Shown: positions 5,744-11,114 of the stretch, in pieces
Layout of the letters: the number at the start of each line of letters is the position of its first letter
How positions within the stretch are numbered: position 1 is the first letter of the stretch
Source of the DNA: Candidatus Woesearchaeota archaeon
GTDB lineage: Archaea > Nanobdellota > Nanobdellia > Woesearchaeales > ARS49
Direction of reading: 5' to 3'
NCBI GenBank assembly: GCA_019323135.1
Contig: JAHWHT010000027.1
Coordinates: 1-11,114 of the forward strand
DNA length: 11,114 bases
Position numbers and translations under genes: made by a program
Notes under the pieces: model-generated
The model's database searches: none
Told to the model about the DNA's origin: nothing
The model's input: only the letters and a program-made list of their open reading frames with translations

Positions 5744-5848
5744 GTATGCGCATAGCACCTAGCGAAGTTCTCAAACATATACTGCAGTTTAACATAAATC
5801 TAATCATAGTCAACAACAGAAGCAAAACGAAGCGTGCTATGCACATAC
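5744..5848. repeat. 105-nt element bounded by long inverted arms
   Basis: GTATGCGCATAGCAC (5744-5758) and GTGCTATGCACATAC (5834-5848) are inverted complements over 15 nt with a single mismatch, enclosing 75 nt with no recognisable gene. The left arm contains the palindrome TATGCGCATA, and the middle holds ACTGCAGT. On the minus strand a TATA-like TAATATAG (5869-5876), overlapping the TrpRS stop codon, is about 25 nt before 5848. A small RNA starting at the outer stem is therefore possible. Alternatives are a 3' structure of the trpS transcript or a miniature inverted-repeat element. There is no tRNA or convincing C/D-box signature, and no T-run terminator. Confidence 0.5.
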
Positions 5849-5873
5849 TATTTACCCCATTTAAACGCCTATA

Positions 5874-6965
5874 TTACTTGAATTTGATGAAATTTAGCTT
5901 ATGTACGCCTTTTTTGGCTTTTTTGAGCTTTTCCTCAAAGTCCTTCATAAAATCTGTCATGAGTTCACAGGCTCTTTTTTTGTCTTCACCACAAAGTATT
6001 TGTCCTGTTTTACAGTTCTGGAACACTTTATTTAATTCATCATCTGATTCCATGAGGTGCTGCTTGAACATCTCAAATATCATGCATTGCTCTGGCCTGC
6101 CCCCGATTTTCCTTTGTTCCTCTAAAGTATCTCTTCCGCCAGTCATTGCTCTATTAAGTTTTTTGCACACTGCTTTTATATCTTCAGGAAGCTCTATATT
6201 GCCTGTTGGCTGTGATTTTGACATTTTTATTCCACCAGTCAGACTTGGTGTGAATTTGTGATATATTGAGCTCACAGGAATAAAACCATATTTTGATTTA
6301 ACCCTAGATACTATGTCTCTTGCAAGTCGGATATGTGGGTCTTGATCTATTCCCACAGGAATTATTCCTGGCATTTTTTTCTTTAATTGAGGATATAACA
6401 CATCTCCTGCTTGTGTTACTGCCGCAAGTATCCTGCCAGGGTCTGCACTGCCATATATTGATTTGAATTCATTCAGTGTTACTTTTTTGGCAAACTCATA
6501 TGCTAAATTCATTACATCTTTGTTTTCTGACTGAAAATAAAATATTGTTTTCTTTGGGTCTAAGCCTAGTGCGATATACGCAGGTATGTGGAAATCCAAT
6601 GCTCTCTGTCTTGCCTGCTCTAGTGTAACACCTCTTGTTGATGCAGCCTCTAAATCTGCAACCAGAATGTATGTCTCTGCTCCATGATCTTGAAAGTACT
6701 TCAGGTTCTCTACAACCATTTTATTGCCAAAATGTATTTTATCTCCAGATGGCATTATTCCTGTTAAAGCATAGAATGGTTTTTTCTTCTTGATACAATC
6801 TGCAATTATTTTCAGGTCTCTTCCTGCAAACACAGTTCCTCTGCGCATTATTCTATTTGGCTCTGGAAATATAGAACTATCAAATACCTCTAATCCAAAG
6901 CTTTTGACTATTTTATCATAGTCTTCTGCTAATTCTGCGCCCCAAGGATCTATTATTTTTGTCAT
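5874..6965 (-). CDS. trpS: Tryptophanyl-tRNA synthetase
   Basis: This class I enzyme activates tryptophan with ATP and charges tRNA-Trp. The 363-residue protein opens with the IDPWG segment typical of archaeal/eukaryotic TrpRS. It has the HIGH-equivalent in GIMPSGDKIHFGN (HFGN at 78-81) and KMSKS exactly (247-251) in GGIKMSKSQP. The SADPGR, PVGIDQDPH (203-211) and TGGRDT segments are also family features. Length is normal and no domain appears missing. It follows the RNA-binding protein gene by 19 nt on the same strand and is probably co-transcribed. No clear Shine-Dalgarno precedes its ATG, so it may depend on coupling or another initiation mode. Confidence 0.96.
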   Translation of the reverse strand: MTKIIDPWGAELAEDYDKIVKSFGLEVFDSSIFPEPNRIMRRGTVFAGRDLKIIADCIKKKKPFYALTGIMPSGDKIHFGNKMVVENLKYFQDHGAETYILVADLEAASTRGVTLEQARQRALDFHIPAYIALGLDPKKTIFYFQSENKDVMNLAYEFAKKVTLNEFKSIYGSADPGRILAAVTQAGDVLYPQLKKKMPGIIPVGIDQDPHIRLARDIVSRVKSKYGFIPVSSIYHKFTPSLTGGIKMSKSQPTGNIELPEDIKAVCKKLNRAMTGGRDTLEEQRKIGGRPEQCMIFEMFKQHLMESDDELNKVFQNCKTGQILCGEDKKRACELMTDFMKDFEEKLKKAKKGVHKLNFIKFK

Positions 6966-6984
6966 AGTAGTAGCATTCTGGCTT

Positions 6985-7440
6985 TCATTTTAATAATTTT
7001 TCGATTGCATTTAGTGCAATAGGCCTTTTGCTGGGAAATGCAGCTATATGTAGCTTTATGTGAAAGCAGTGTCCGCTGTCAGTTATTTCATATTTGCCAT
7101 TCAATAGCTTGTCTTTGTCTAATCGTATAAAGAAATGCATATGCGCATCTAATCTTGATTCTACTTGCTCTAAAAGCATCTGTTTTTGTTCTTTTGATAA
7201 TTTAGTAAGAAAATCATTTATGAACGCAGTTGTGTGTCTTGTTTTTTCTAGTTCTATTTTGTATGTTCTTATTTGTTTGCCCTCAAATCCAATTATTGTT
7301 TTTTGCTGTACATCTATTTTTTCTTTTTCTAAATCTAATGGAATCAAAGATAGTAATGTTGATTTTATTTTTTCATCATCTTCTCCTTCTTTTACAAATA
7401 CAGAAACTACTGCTTTATTGAGGATTTTCATACGAGGCAT
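6985..7440 (-). CDS. Exosome-associated-type RNA-binding protein (COG1325-like)
   Basis: The 151-residue protein resembles the small archaeal RNA-binding family annotated as predicted exosome subunit. Visible features are the N-terminal V-S-V-F-V-K-E-G-E-D strand, an SRLDAHMHFFIRLDKDKL segment (about 95-112) and the closing HIKLHIAAFPSKRPIALNAI. The fold is probably alpha/beta and related to ribosomal protein L5-like folds. The biochemical role is unproven in the family; the exosome link comes mainly from gene context in other archaea. Two ATGs are possible, at 7440 and at 7431 (M4). The TATA box at 7451-7462 is centred 25-26 nt from 7431, so a leaderless start at M4 is at least as likely. 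It precedes trpS. Confidence 0.75.
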   Translation of the reverse strand: MPRMKILNKAVVSVFVKEGEDDEKIKSTLLSLIPLDLEKEKIDVQQKTIIGFEGKQIRTYKIELEKTRHTTAFINDFLTKLSKEQKQMLLEQVESRLDAHMHFFIRLDKDKLLNGKYEITDSGHCFHIKLHIAAFPSKRPIALNAIEKLLK

Positions 7441-7450
7441 ATAAAAAGGG

Positions 7451-7462
7451 TATATTTATATA
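7451..7462. promoter_or_regulatory. Shared bidirectional TATA box
   Basis: TATATTTATATA is nearly symmetric. Its centre is 25-26 nt from the ATG at 7431 on the minus strand and about 28 nt from the ATG at 7485 on the plus strand. Neither gene has a Shine-Dalgarno site. One TATA element apparently serves two divergent leaderless genes in a 44-nt gap. Confidence 0.6.
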
Positions 7463-7484
7463 TGTTTTGTGATTTTGGGAGCAC

Positions 7485-8366
7485 ATGAAGCACGCTATTA
7501 AAATTACTTTATTTCTTGTTGTCTTATTTCTTGCTACGCAATTTACTGGATTAATTGTCACCAGCAGATATGTTGATGTTACTCAAACTGTTGACACTGG
7601 CGAACTTTCCTGGAAAGCCTTGCCAAGTATTGGCGGCGTTGATCTTGACAGGCCAGATATTGACCCTGCCAAATCAGTTTTATACATCATGGGCGCAATA
7701 ATTCTTGGCACTATCTTAATATTAATACTGATTAAATGGAAACGTGTTAGTTTATGGAAGCTCTGGTTTTTTATTGCAGTTTCAGTATGTCTGCATGTTG
7801 CTTTCTCAGCATTTATTCCTGCAAATTACTCCCTGATGTTAGCCCTAATTTTCGCGTTCATTAAGGTATATAGACCAAATATTTTGGTTCATAATTTCAC
7901 AGAATTATTTATCTACAGCGGTTTGGCAGTTATCTTTGTTCCTGTCATGAATCTGCTTGCCGCATTTGTTTTGATGATTCTATTGTCTGTTTACGACATG
8001 TATGCAGTCTGGAAATCCCAGCACATGGTAAGCATGGCTAAATTTCAGACAAAAAGTGGTGTTTTTGCAGGCATCGTCATGCCATACAAGCTTCCAAAAG
8101 TTAAAACAAAAGCAAAAAAAGGTGTGGTAAAAATTAAAACCGCGATTCTAGGCGGAGGAGATTTAGGTTTCCCTCTTATTTTTGCAGGTGTGGTGTTTAA
8201 GAGTGTTGGCCTGTATCAAGCAATGATTATTCCTGTTTTTGCTGCAATTGCATTGTTGCTTTTGTTGTTGCTTGCCAAAAAAAATCGGTTTTATCCTGCA
8301 ATGCCATTTATCACTGCAGGTTGTTTTGTAGGTTATCTTGTTATACTTCTTATTTCCTTGATTTAG
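7485..8366 (+). CDS. Presenilin-like GxGD intramembrane aspartyl protease (archaeal PSH family)
   Basis: The 293-residue protein is strongly hydrophobic, with about nine likely membrane segments. It carries the three presenilin/signal-peptide-peptidase signatures: YD in LLSVYDMYAV (D171), GxGD as GGGDLGFPL (D226) and a PAL-equivalent PAMP at 271-274. Both catalytic aspartates are present, so it should be active. Such enzymes cleave peptide bonds inside the membrane, for instance in remnant signal peptides or membrane proteins. A segment at about 31-62 between the first two helices would be extracellular, and the basic loop 202-219 (KLPKVKTKAKK) is cytoplasmic. The natural substrate of archaeal PSH is unknown. 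It diverges from the RNA-binding gene through a shared TATA box, starts leaderless, and ends one base before the convergent hydrolase gene. Confidence 0.9.
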   Translation: MKHAIKITLFLVVLFLATQFTGLIVTSRYVDVTQTVDTGELSWKALPSIGGVDLDRPDIDPAKSVLYIMGAIILGTILILILIKWKRVSLWKLWFFIAVSVCLHVAFSAFIPANYSLMLALIFAFIKVYRPNILVHNFTELFIYSGLAVIFVPVMNLLAAFVLMILLSVYDMYAVWKSQHMVSMAKFQTKSGVFAGIVMPYKLPKVKTKAKKGVVKIKTAILGGGDLGFPLIFAGVVFKSVGLYQAMIIPVFAAIALLLLLLLAKKNRFYPAMPFITAGCFVGYLVILLISLI

Positions 8367-8367
8367 A

Positions 8368-9177
8368 TTAAGTTTTTTTTCTATACAAATTAAGTGTTTT
8401 CTGCTTTAGGTTTGCTGAATAAGATACTGGGTCTAGGCTCATGCCGTCTTCTGCTGCTATCACCTGCACTCCGGTCTGCTTCTGTATTTCTCGTGCTTCG
8501 TATATTGGATTAGTGTTCATTAATTTATTTCCAAAGTGTGTTAAGATAGCAAGCTTTGGTTTTGTTTTAGTGAGTATTTTTACTATATCCTCGCTTGCCA
8601 ATCCATCTGGTTTTTTTGTTCCAAATGGATGTTTATGATTTAATATCAAGATGTCTGATTTGCTGTATTGCTCTACTAAATCTTTTTTGTATTTTGTATC
8701 TGCAGTATAACTTAAAATGAATTTTGGCGTGAATAATTTAAATCCTACTGCCTGTTCATCATTATGTTCTGTGTATAGTGATCGTATTTCTACATCTTGT
8801 ATTGCTATTTTTTTCTCAGGAATCGCAGGAAGTATTTTTTCTACACAGTTTTTGTGGAATTCAGTTAAAAATCCGCTCTTCAAAAAGGATTCACTTGCAA
8901 CTAATACTCCATGTTTATCTATACCATTCAAGGTTATTGCGCTTATTAATGCATTTACATCATTGCAGTGCCCTAAATGTGAATGACTCACAAGTATTGC
9001 AGTATGATCTCTTACATTTATGCCATGTCTTGCAGCCTGCACTAGCGCCCCTGGCCCGGGATCAATATGAAACTGACACTCATCTACCTGTATGAGTATT
9101 CCTCCTGAAGCTCTTTTCTGTTTGCTCGTAACAGCTATGTCTCCTCCAGTTCCCAGAAATAGTATTTTAGATTCCAT
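8368..9177 (-). CDS. Metallo-beta-lactamase-fold hydrolase with altered metal motif
   Basis: From the ATG at 9177 the protein has 269 residues. It opens with the fold's first strand (ILFLGTGG), then D-P-G-P-G-A-L (39-45). The metal motif is HSHLGH (65-70) where the family normally has HxHxDH. The remaining candidate ligands are present: H138 (TEHND), D160 (SYTADTK) and H214 (LTHFGN). The overall pattern is like archaeal RNase Z/beta-CASP-lacking hydrolases; substrate unknown. Loss of the aspartate may lower occupancy of one metal site or mark a divergent subfamily. The open frame reaches a TTG at 9240. Homology and a TATA-like CATATTAACC (9198-9207), 26 nt before 9177, favour this ATG with leaderless initiation. 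It ends tail-to-tail with the protease gene. Confidence 0.8.
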   Translation of the reverse strand: MESKILFLGTGGDIAVTSKQKRASGGILIQVDECQFHIDPGPGALVQAARHGINVRDHTAILVSHSHLGHCNDVNALISAITLNGIDKHGVLVASESFLKSGFLTEFHKNCVEKILPAIPEKKIAIQDVEIRSLYTEHNDEQAVGFKLFTPKFILSYTADTKYKKDLVEQYSKSDILILNHKHPFGTKKPDGLASEDIVKILTKTKPKLAILTHFGNKLMNTNPIYEAREIQKQTGVQVIAAEDGMSLDPVSYSANLKQKTLNLYRKKT

Positions 9178-9264
9178 AAGTTCTGCTAAGGCTCGCAGGT
9201 TAATATGGATTTCTATACTAGAAAAGATAGTAATCTCCAATAAATAAGGATATTTAAAGCAGGG

Positions 9265-9278
9265 AAATACTAGTATTT
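9265..9278. repeat. 14-bp perfect palindrome between the hydrolase and SRP RNA promoters
   Basis: AAATACTAGTATTT is its own reverse complement. It sits 9 nt upstream of the SRP RNA TATA box (9288-9295), around -40 to -53 relative to the predicted RNA start, and also upstream of the divergent hydrolase gene. This is a plausible operator or activator site, though no protein is identified. Confidence 0.5.
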
Positions 9279-9287
9279 ATCGTAATC

Positions 9288-9295
9288 TTTTTAAA
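9288..9295 (+). promoter_or_regulatory. TATA box for SRP RNA
   Basis: TTTTTAAA is centred about 26-27 nt before the start of the terminal SRP RNA stem (9317-9319). It is the best-placed promoter element for this RNA gene. Confidence 0.6.
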
Positions 9296-9317
9296 CAAGG
9301 TCTAGCTAATATCAATT

Positions 9318-9590
9318 AGGCAGGCTATACCGGGAGGTTAGCCGTCTCCTGTTGCAGTAAATCGGCTTTATGACTGGGTTATGCAGAAGGTGAGGCGTAA
9401 TGCCAGCTTGTAGGTCTTGGACTCTACGGTGAGATTCTGTCCTACAGGATTGCAGCCGCAGGAATCGCGTCAGGCGGGGAACCGAGCAGCGCTAACTACT
9501 GTTGTCAATGCTTGTAGGGTAGCGGAATTGAGGAAAGTTCGAGGTTAAGCTTATAGGTTGGTGTTATTTCGATCCTTTTGTGCCTGCCTA
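9318..9590 (+). ncRNA. ffs: Signal recognition particle 7S RNA
   Basis: The 5' end TAGGCAGGC (9317-9325) and 3' end GCCTGCCTA (9582-9590) are perfectly complementary, as in the closed helix of archaeal SRP RNA. The Alu domain is visible as CCGGGAGGTTAGCCGTCTCC followed by TGT near 9330-9352, matching the archaeal pattern. The S domain contains helix 8 at 9471-9491: CAGG, a CGG-GGAA-CCG tetraloop hairpin, and AGCAG, the conserved asymmetric loop that binds SRP54. The length, about 273 nt, is slightly short but normal. SRP RNA scaffolds SRP19 and SRP54 and targets ribosomes to the membrane. A CTTTTCTT tract follows the 3' end and may terminate transcription. Exact ends are inferred from the terminal stem. 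Confidence 0.92.
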
Positions 9591-9605
9591 CTTTTCTTAT
9601 AGAAA

Positions 9606-9618
9606 GATATTTATATTT
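9606..9618 (+). promoter_or_regulatory. TATA box for the unrecognised 184-residue gene
   Basis: GATATTTATATTT is centred about 26 nt before the ATG at 9638, and no Shine-Dalgarno is present. This indicates a leaderless transcript and argues against the in-frame ATG at 9578, which would lie inside SRP RNA. Confidence 0.55.
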
Positions 9619-9637
9619 ACTTTATGATATCACTATT

Positions 9638-10192
9638 ATGAGCTTATTACAAAATGTTTCTCTCAGTGTTACAGGAAAAATAAATAATGTTGCAGATGAT
9701 TTAGTGCGAATAGTTCTTATATCCGATGCGCAGATTCGTAAACGATTTGAAAATCCTAATACTTTGATACAGGATTATGTATCTTTAGATAGATTTTATG
9801 TTGATGAAGAAAAAGAAATCACGCCGCAGATGAATGATTCTTTTGTTTATGAAGAAGGAACTTATGGCGAAAGTCCTGCAAAGCTTTATGAATTGATTAC
9901 AAAAATAGGTACAGTTAAGCAAGTTGATGATGATTTAGTAGTTTTAGAAATAGATGCAGAAATTCCCTCAAAAGTACTTAGCAAAATATATCAAGGCGTC
10001 CCTGAAGAAGACCGAAGAAAAAACATTAAGACCCTGCACGCAGGCAGCATCCGCGGAAAAGTTACAAAAGGGCAGGAAGTTCTTTTTACAGTATACAAAA
10101 TAACTCCTGAGATTGGAGAAAGTAAAGAAGGAATAAGCTACGTCATATTAACTGATAGAGAACGCCACTTCAAGAAAAAAGAATACACTTAA
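9638..10192 (+). CDS. Conserved-looking hypothetical protein, 184 residues
   Basis: I do not recognise this protein. It is soluble, acidic and apparently beta-rich in its N-terminal half (VSLSVTGKINNVADDLVRIVLIS, about 7-29). A charged central part, FYVDEEKEI (53-61), is followed by predicted strand-helix stretches (AKLYELITKIGTV, LVVLEIDAEIPSKVLSKIYQ). The C-terminus is basic (RERHFKKKEYT). There are no cysteines, signal peptide, membrane segment or nucleotide-binding loop. The C-terminal section with KTLHAGSIRGKVTKGQEVLFTVYKI could form a small beta-barrel. Codon use looks like its neighbours, so recent transfer is not suggested. The start at 9638 fits a leaderless transcript from the TATA box at 9606-9618. 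Its stop interlocks with that of leuS (TTAA). The position after SRP RNA is suggestive but not proof of a shared role. Confidence 0.75.
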   Translation: MSLLQNVSLSVTGKINNVADDLVRIVLISDAQIRKRFENPNTLIQDYVSLDRFYVDEEKEITPQMNDSFVYEEGTYGESPAKLYELITKIGTVKQVDDDLVVLEIDAEIPSKVLSKIYQGVPEEDRRKNIKTLHAGSIRGKVTKGQEVLFTVYKITPEIGESKEGISYVILTDRERHFKKKEYT

Positions 10193-11114
10193 TCAACCAA
10201 TATTGCTGGTTTTCCAGGCATTGCTTGTTTTGCTTTACCTTCTTTGGATTTTTCTTCTAAAACTAATTCAACTTTTGCTTTGAACTGCTGGCCTATCTCT
10301 TCTGCGGCAAATTCTAGATTTTTGCTTTCTTCTTTCTGGCTCAAGATTATTTTTGGCACTCTTGCAGGATTCTTCACTAATTTAGGAACCATCTTGCTTA
10401 TCTCTTGGCCATGCTTTTTAAGATTAGATCCCAATATTGCTTTCAATATCTCGCCCACATTCCTGGTCTTGTCCATCTGTTTCTTCAATTCCTTAAAAAA
10501 TTCATATTTCCATTCAGCAGACACAATGAATGTTATTTTCTTTAGCTCTGTTTTGCCTAATAACTCCTGAACTCTCCGTACATCTGCAATAGTCTGGCTT
10601 ATTGTCTCTTCTTTTTGTTCTGCAGTTTCGTCTATTTTTTTGGCGTCGAATTTTGGCCATTTAGATAATGAAATAAAATCTTTATTACCCAGTCTCTCCC
10701 ATAATTCAGCAGTTATGTGCGGGCAGAAAGGATTTAACAATTTAAGGAATTTTTCTAGCGTATCTTTGCTTACCTCTTCTTCAAGTGCATCAAATAATTC
10801 TCTTACTTTGATTACTGCAAGATTATATTTGAAATTTTCAATATCTTCTGTCACTCCTTTTATTGCTTTGTTTAGTTTGCTCTCTACTTTTTTGCTGGAT
10901 TTTGCGATTTTAACTGTCTCAAGATAGTTTATTACTTTTTTGATAAACCTCAAGCTTCCCTCAACACCTGTCGCACTCCACTCTAAATCTTTATCTGGTG
11001 AAGCAATAGATACTAAAAAGAATCTTGCAGTGTCTATTCCATACTTTTTTGATACTGTTTCAGGAAGAACTACATTTCCTCGGGATTTACTCATTACATG
11101 GCCATCCTCTCCAT
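10189..11114 (-). CDS. leuS: Leucyl-tRNA synthetase, C-terminal part (partial)
   Basis: The gene enters from the right edge; about 307 C-terminal residues are seen. The first visible residues are GEDGHVMSKSRGN, the class I KMSKS-type signature (here VMSKS) that binds ATP during leucine activation. Then comes GIDTARFFLVSIASPDKDLEWSATGVEG, diagnostic for LeuRS. The helical anticodon-binding domain follows (including LLNPFCPHITAELWERLG), then the archaeal C-terminal extension ending KAKQAMPGKPAILVD, typical of archaeal/eukaryotic LeuRS. The catalytic Rossmann fold with HIGH and the editing domain lie outside the window. The enzyme charges tRNA-Leu in the cytoplasm. The stop codon overlaps that of the convergent hypothetical gene by four bases. 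Confidence 0.95.
   Translation of the reverse strand, partial: GEDGHVMSKSRGNVVLPETVSKKYGIDTARFFLVSIASPDKDLEWSATGVEGSLRFIKKVINYLETVKIAKSSKKVESKLNKAIKGVTEDIENFKYNLAVIKVRELFDALEEEVSKDTLEKFLKLLNPFCPHITAELWERLGNKDFISLSKWPKFDAKKIDETAEQKEETISQTIADVRRVQELLGKTELKKITFIVSAEWKYEFFKELKKQMDKTRNVGEILKAILGSNLKKHGQEISKMVPKLVKNPARVPKIILSQKEESKNLEFAAEEIGQQFKAKVELVLEEKSKEGKAKQAMPGKPAILVD

Noticed and set aside
5744..5848. Box C/D guide RNA on the minus strand (an ATGATTA motif near the middle)
   Set aside because: The motif is off consensus and mid-element, and no correctly placed D boxes (CTGA) accompany it.
5746..6261. 171-residue plus-strand open frame antisense to trpS
   Set aside because: It overlaps conserved TrpRS coding sequence, has no ribosome site, and its Cys/Phe/Ser-rich translation is typical of an antisense shadow.
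9178..9240. Longer hydrolase form starting at a TTG
   Set aside because: The family's first strand begins at the ATG at 9177, which also has a well-placed TATA-like site 26 nt upstream; the extra 21 residues have no recognisable pattern.
9530..9546. GAGGAAAGTTCGAG resembles conserved region I of RNase P RNA (GAGGAAAGTCC)
   Set aside because: It lies in the 3' half of an RNA whose terminal stem, Alu domain and helix 8 are clearly SRP RNA; no other RNase P elements are present.
9578..9637. An upstream in-frame ATG for the 184-residue gene, adding 20 residues
   Set aside because: It lies within the 3' stem of SRP RNA, upstream of the TATA box at 9606-9618.

Overview
The window is AT-rich archaeal chromosome. 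Archaeal-type DnaG, a RIO1 kinase, a Dim2/Pno1-like KH protein, topoisomerase VI subunit B, an archaeal TrpRS, an archaeal LeuRS C-terminus, a GxGD intramembrane protease of the archaeal presenilin-homologue type and an archaeal SRP 7S RNA all point the same way. Compact spacing, short proteins, TATA boxes about 26-29 nt before start codons, and a small lipoprotein with a Thr/Glu/Lys-rich linker suggest a small-genome lineage such as the DPANN archaea (Woesearchaeota/Pacearchaeota-like). That placement is inference; no marker here settles it.

Layout. 1-1492 (minus): RIO1 kinase, KH RNA-binding protein and the start of topoisomerase VI subunit B, in the order known from other archaea. The 129-nt gap between RIO1 and the KH gene is almost filled by two back-to-back inverted repeats. 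1493-1898: a 406-nt gap without a convincing gene. It holds a strongly structured element at 1636-1730 preceded by a well-spaced TATA box, then a cluster of palindromes and direct repeats before dnaG. 1899-4613 (plus): dnaG and a HerA-like ATPase, each with its own promoter and Shine-Dalgarno site. 4610-5682 (minus): a two-helix membrane microprotein and a lipoprotein with a LolA-like C-terminal domain, an apparent operon. 5683-5873: a gap containing a 105-nt element bounded by long inverted arms. 5874-7440 (minus): an exosome-associated-type RNA-binding protein and TrpRS. 7485-8366 (plus): a presenilin-like protease, apparently sharing one symmetric TATA box with the RNA-binding gene. 8368-9177 (minus): a metallo-beta-lactamase-fold hydrolase with an altered metal motif. 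9318-9590 (plus): SRP RNA. 9638-10192 (plus): an unrecognised 184-residue protein. 10189-11114 (minus): the C-terminal third of leucyl-tRNA synthetase, cut by the window edge.

Functionally this is mostly a core information-processing neighbourhood: ribosome maturation (RIO1, KH), DNA topology and replication/repair (Top6B, DnaG, HerA-like), RNA handling (DnaG and the RNA-binding protein are both exosome-linked families), translation (TrpRS, LeuRS) and protein targeting or membrane proteolysis (SRP RNA, presenilin-like protease, lipoprotein). I see no CRISPR array, intact transposon, phage gene or tRNA. No obvious new multigene defence or metabolic system is present. The most interesting unexplained items are three intergenic inverted-repeat or structured elements, the orphan gene beside SRP RNA, and the hydrolase with HxHxGH in place of HxHxDH.
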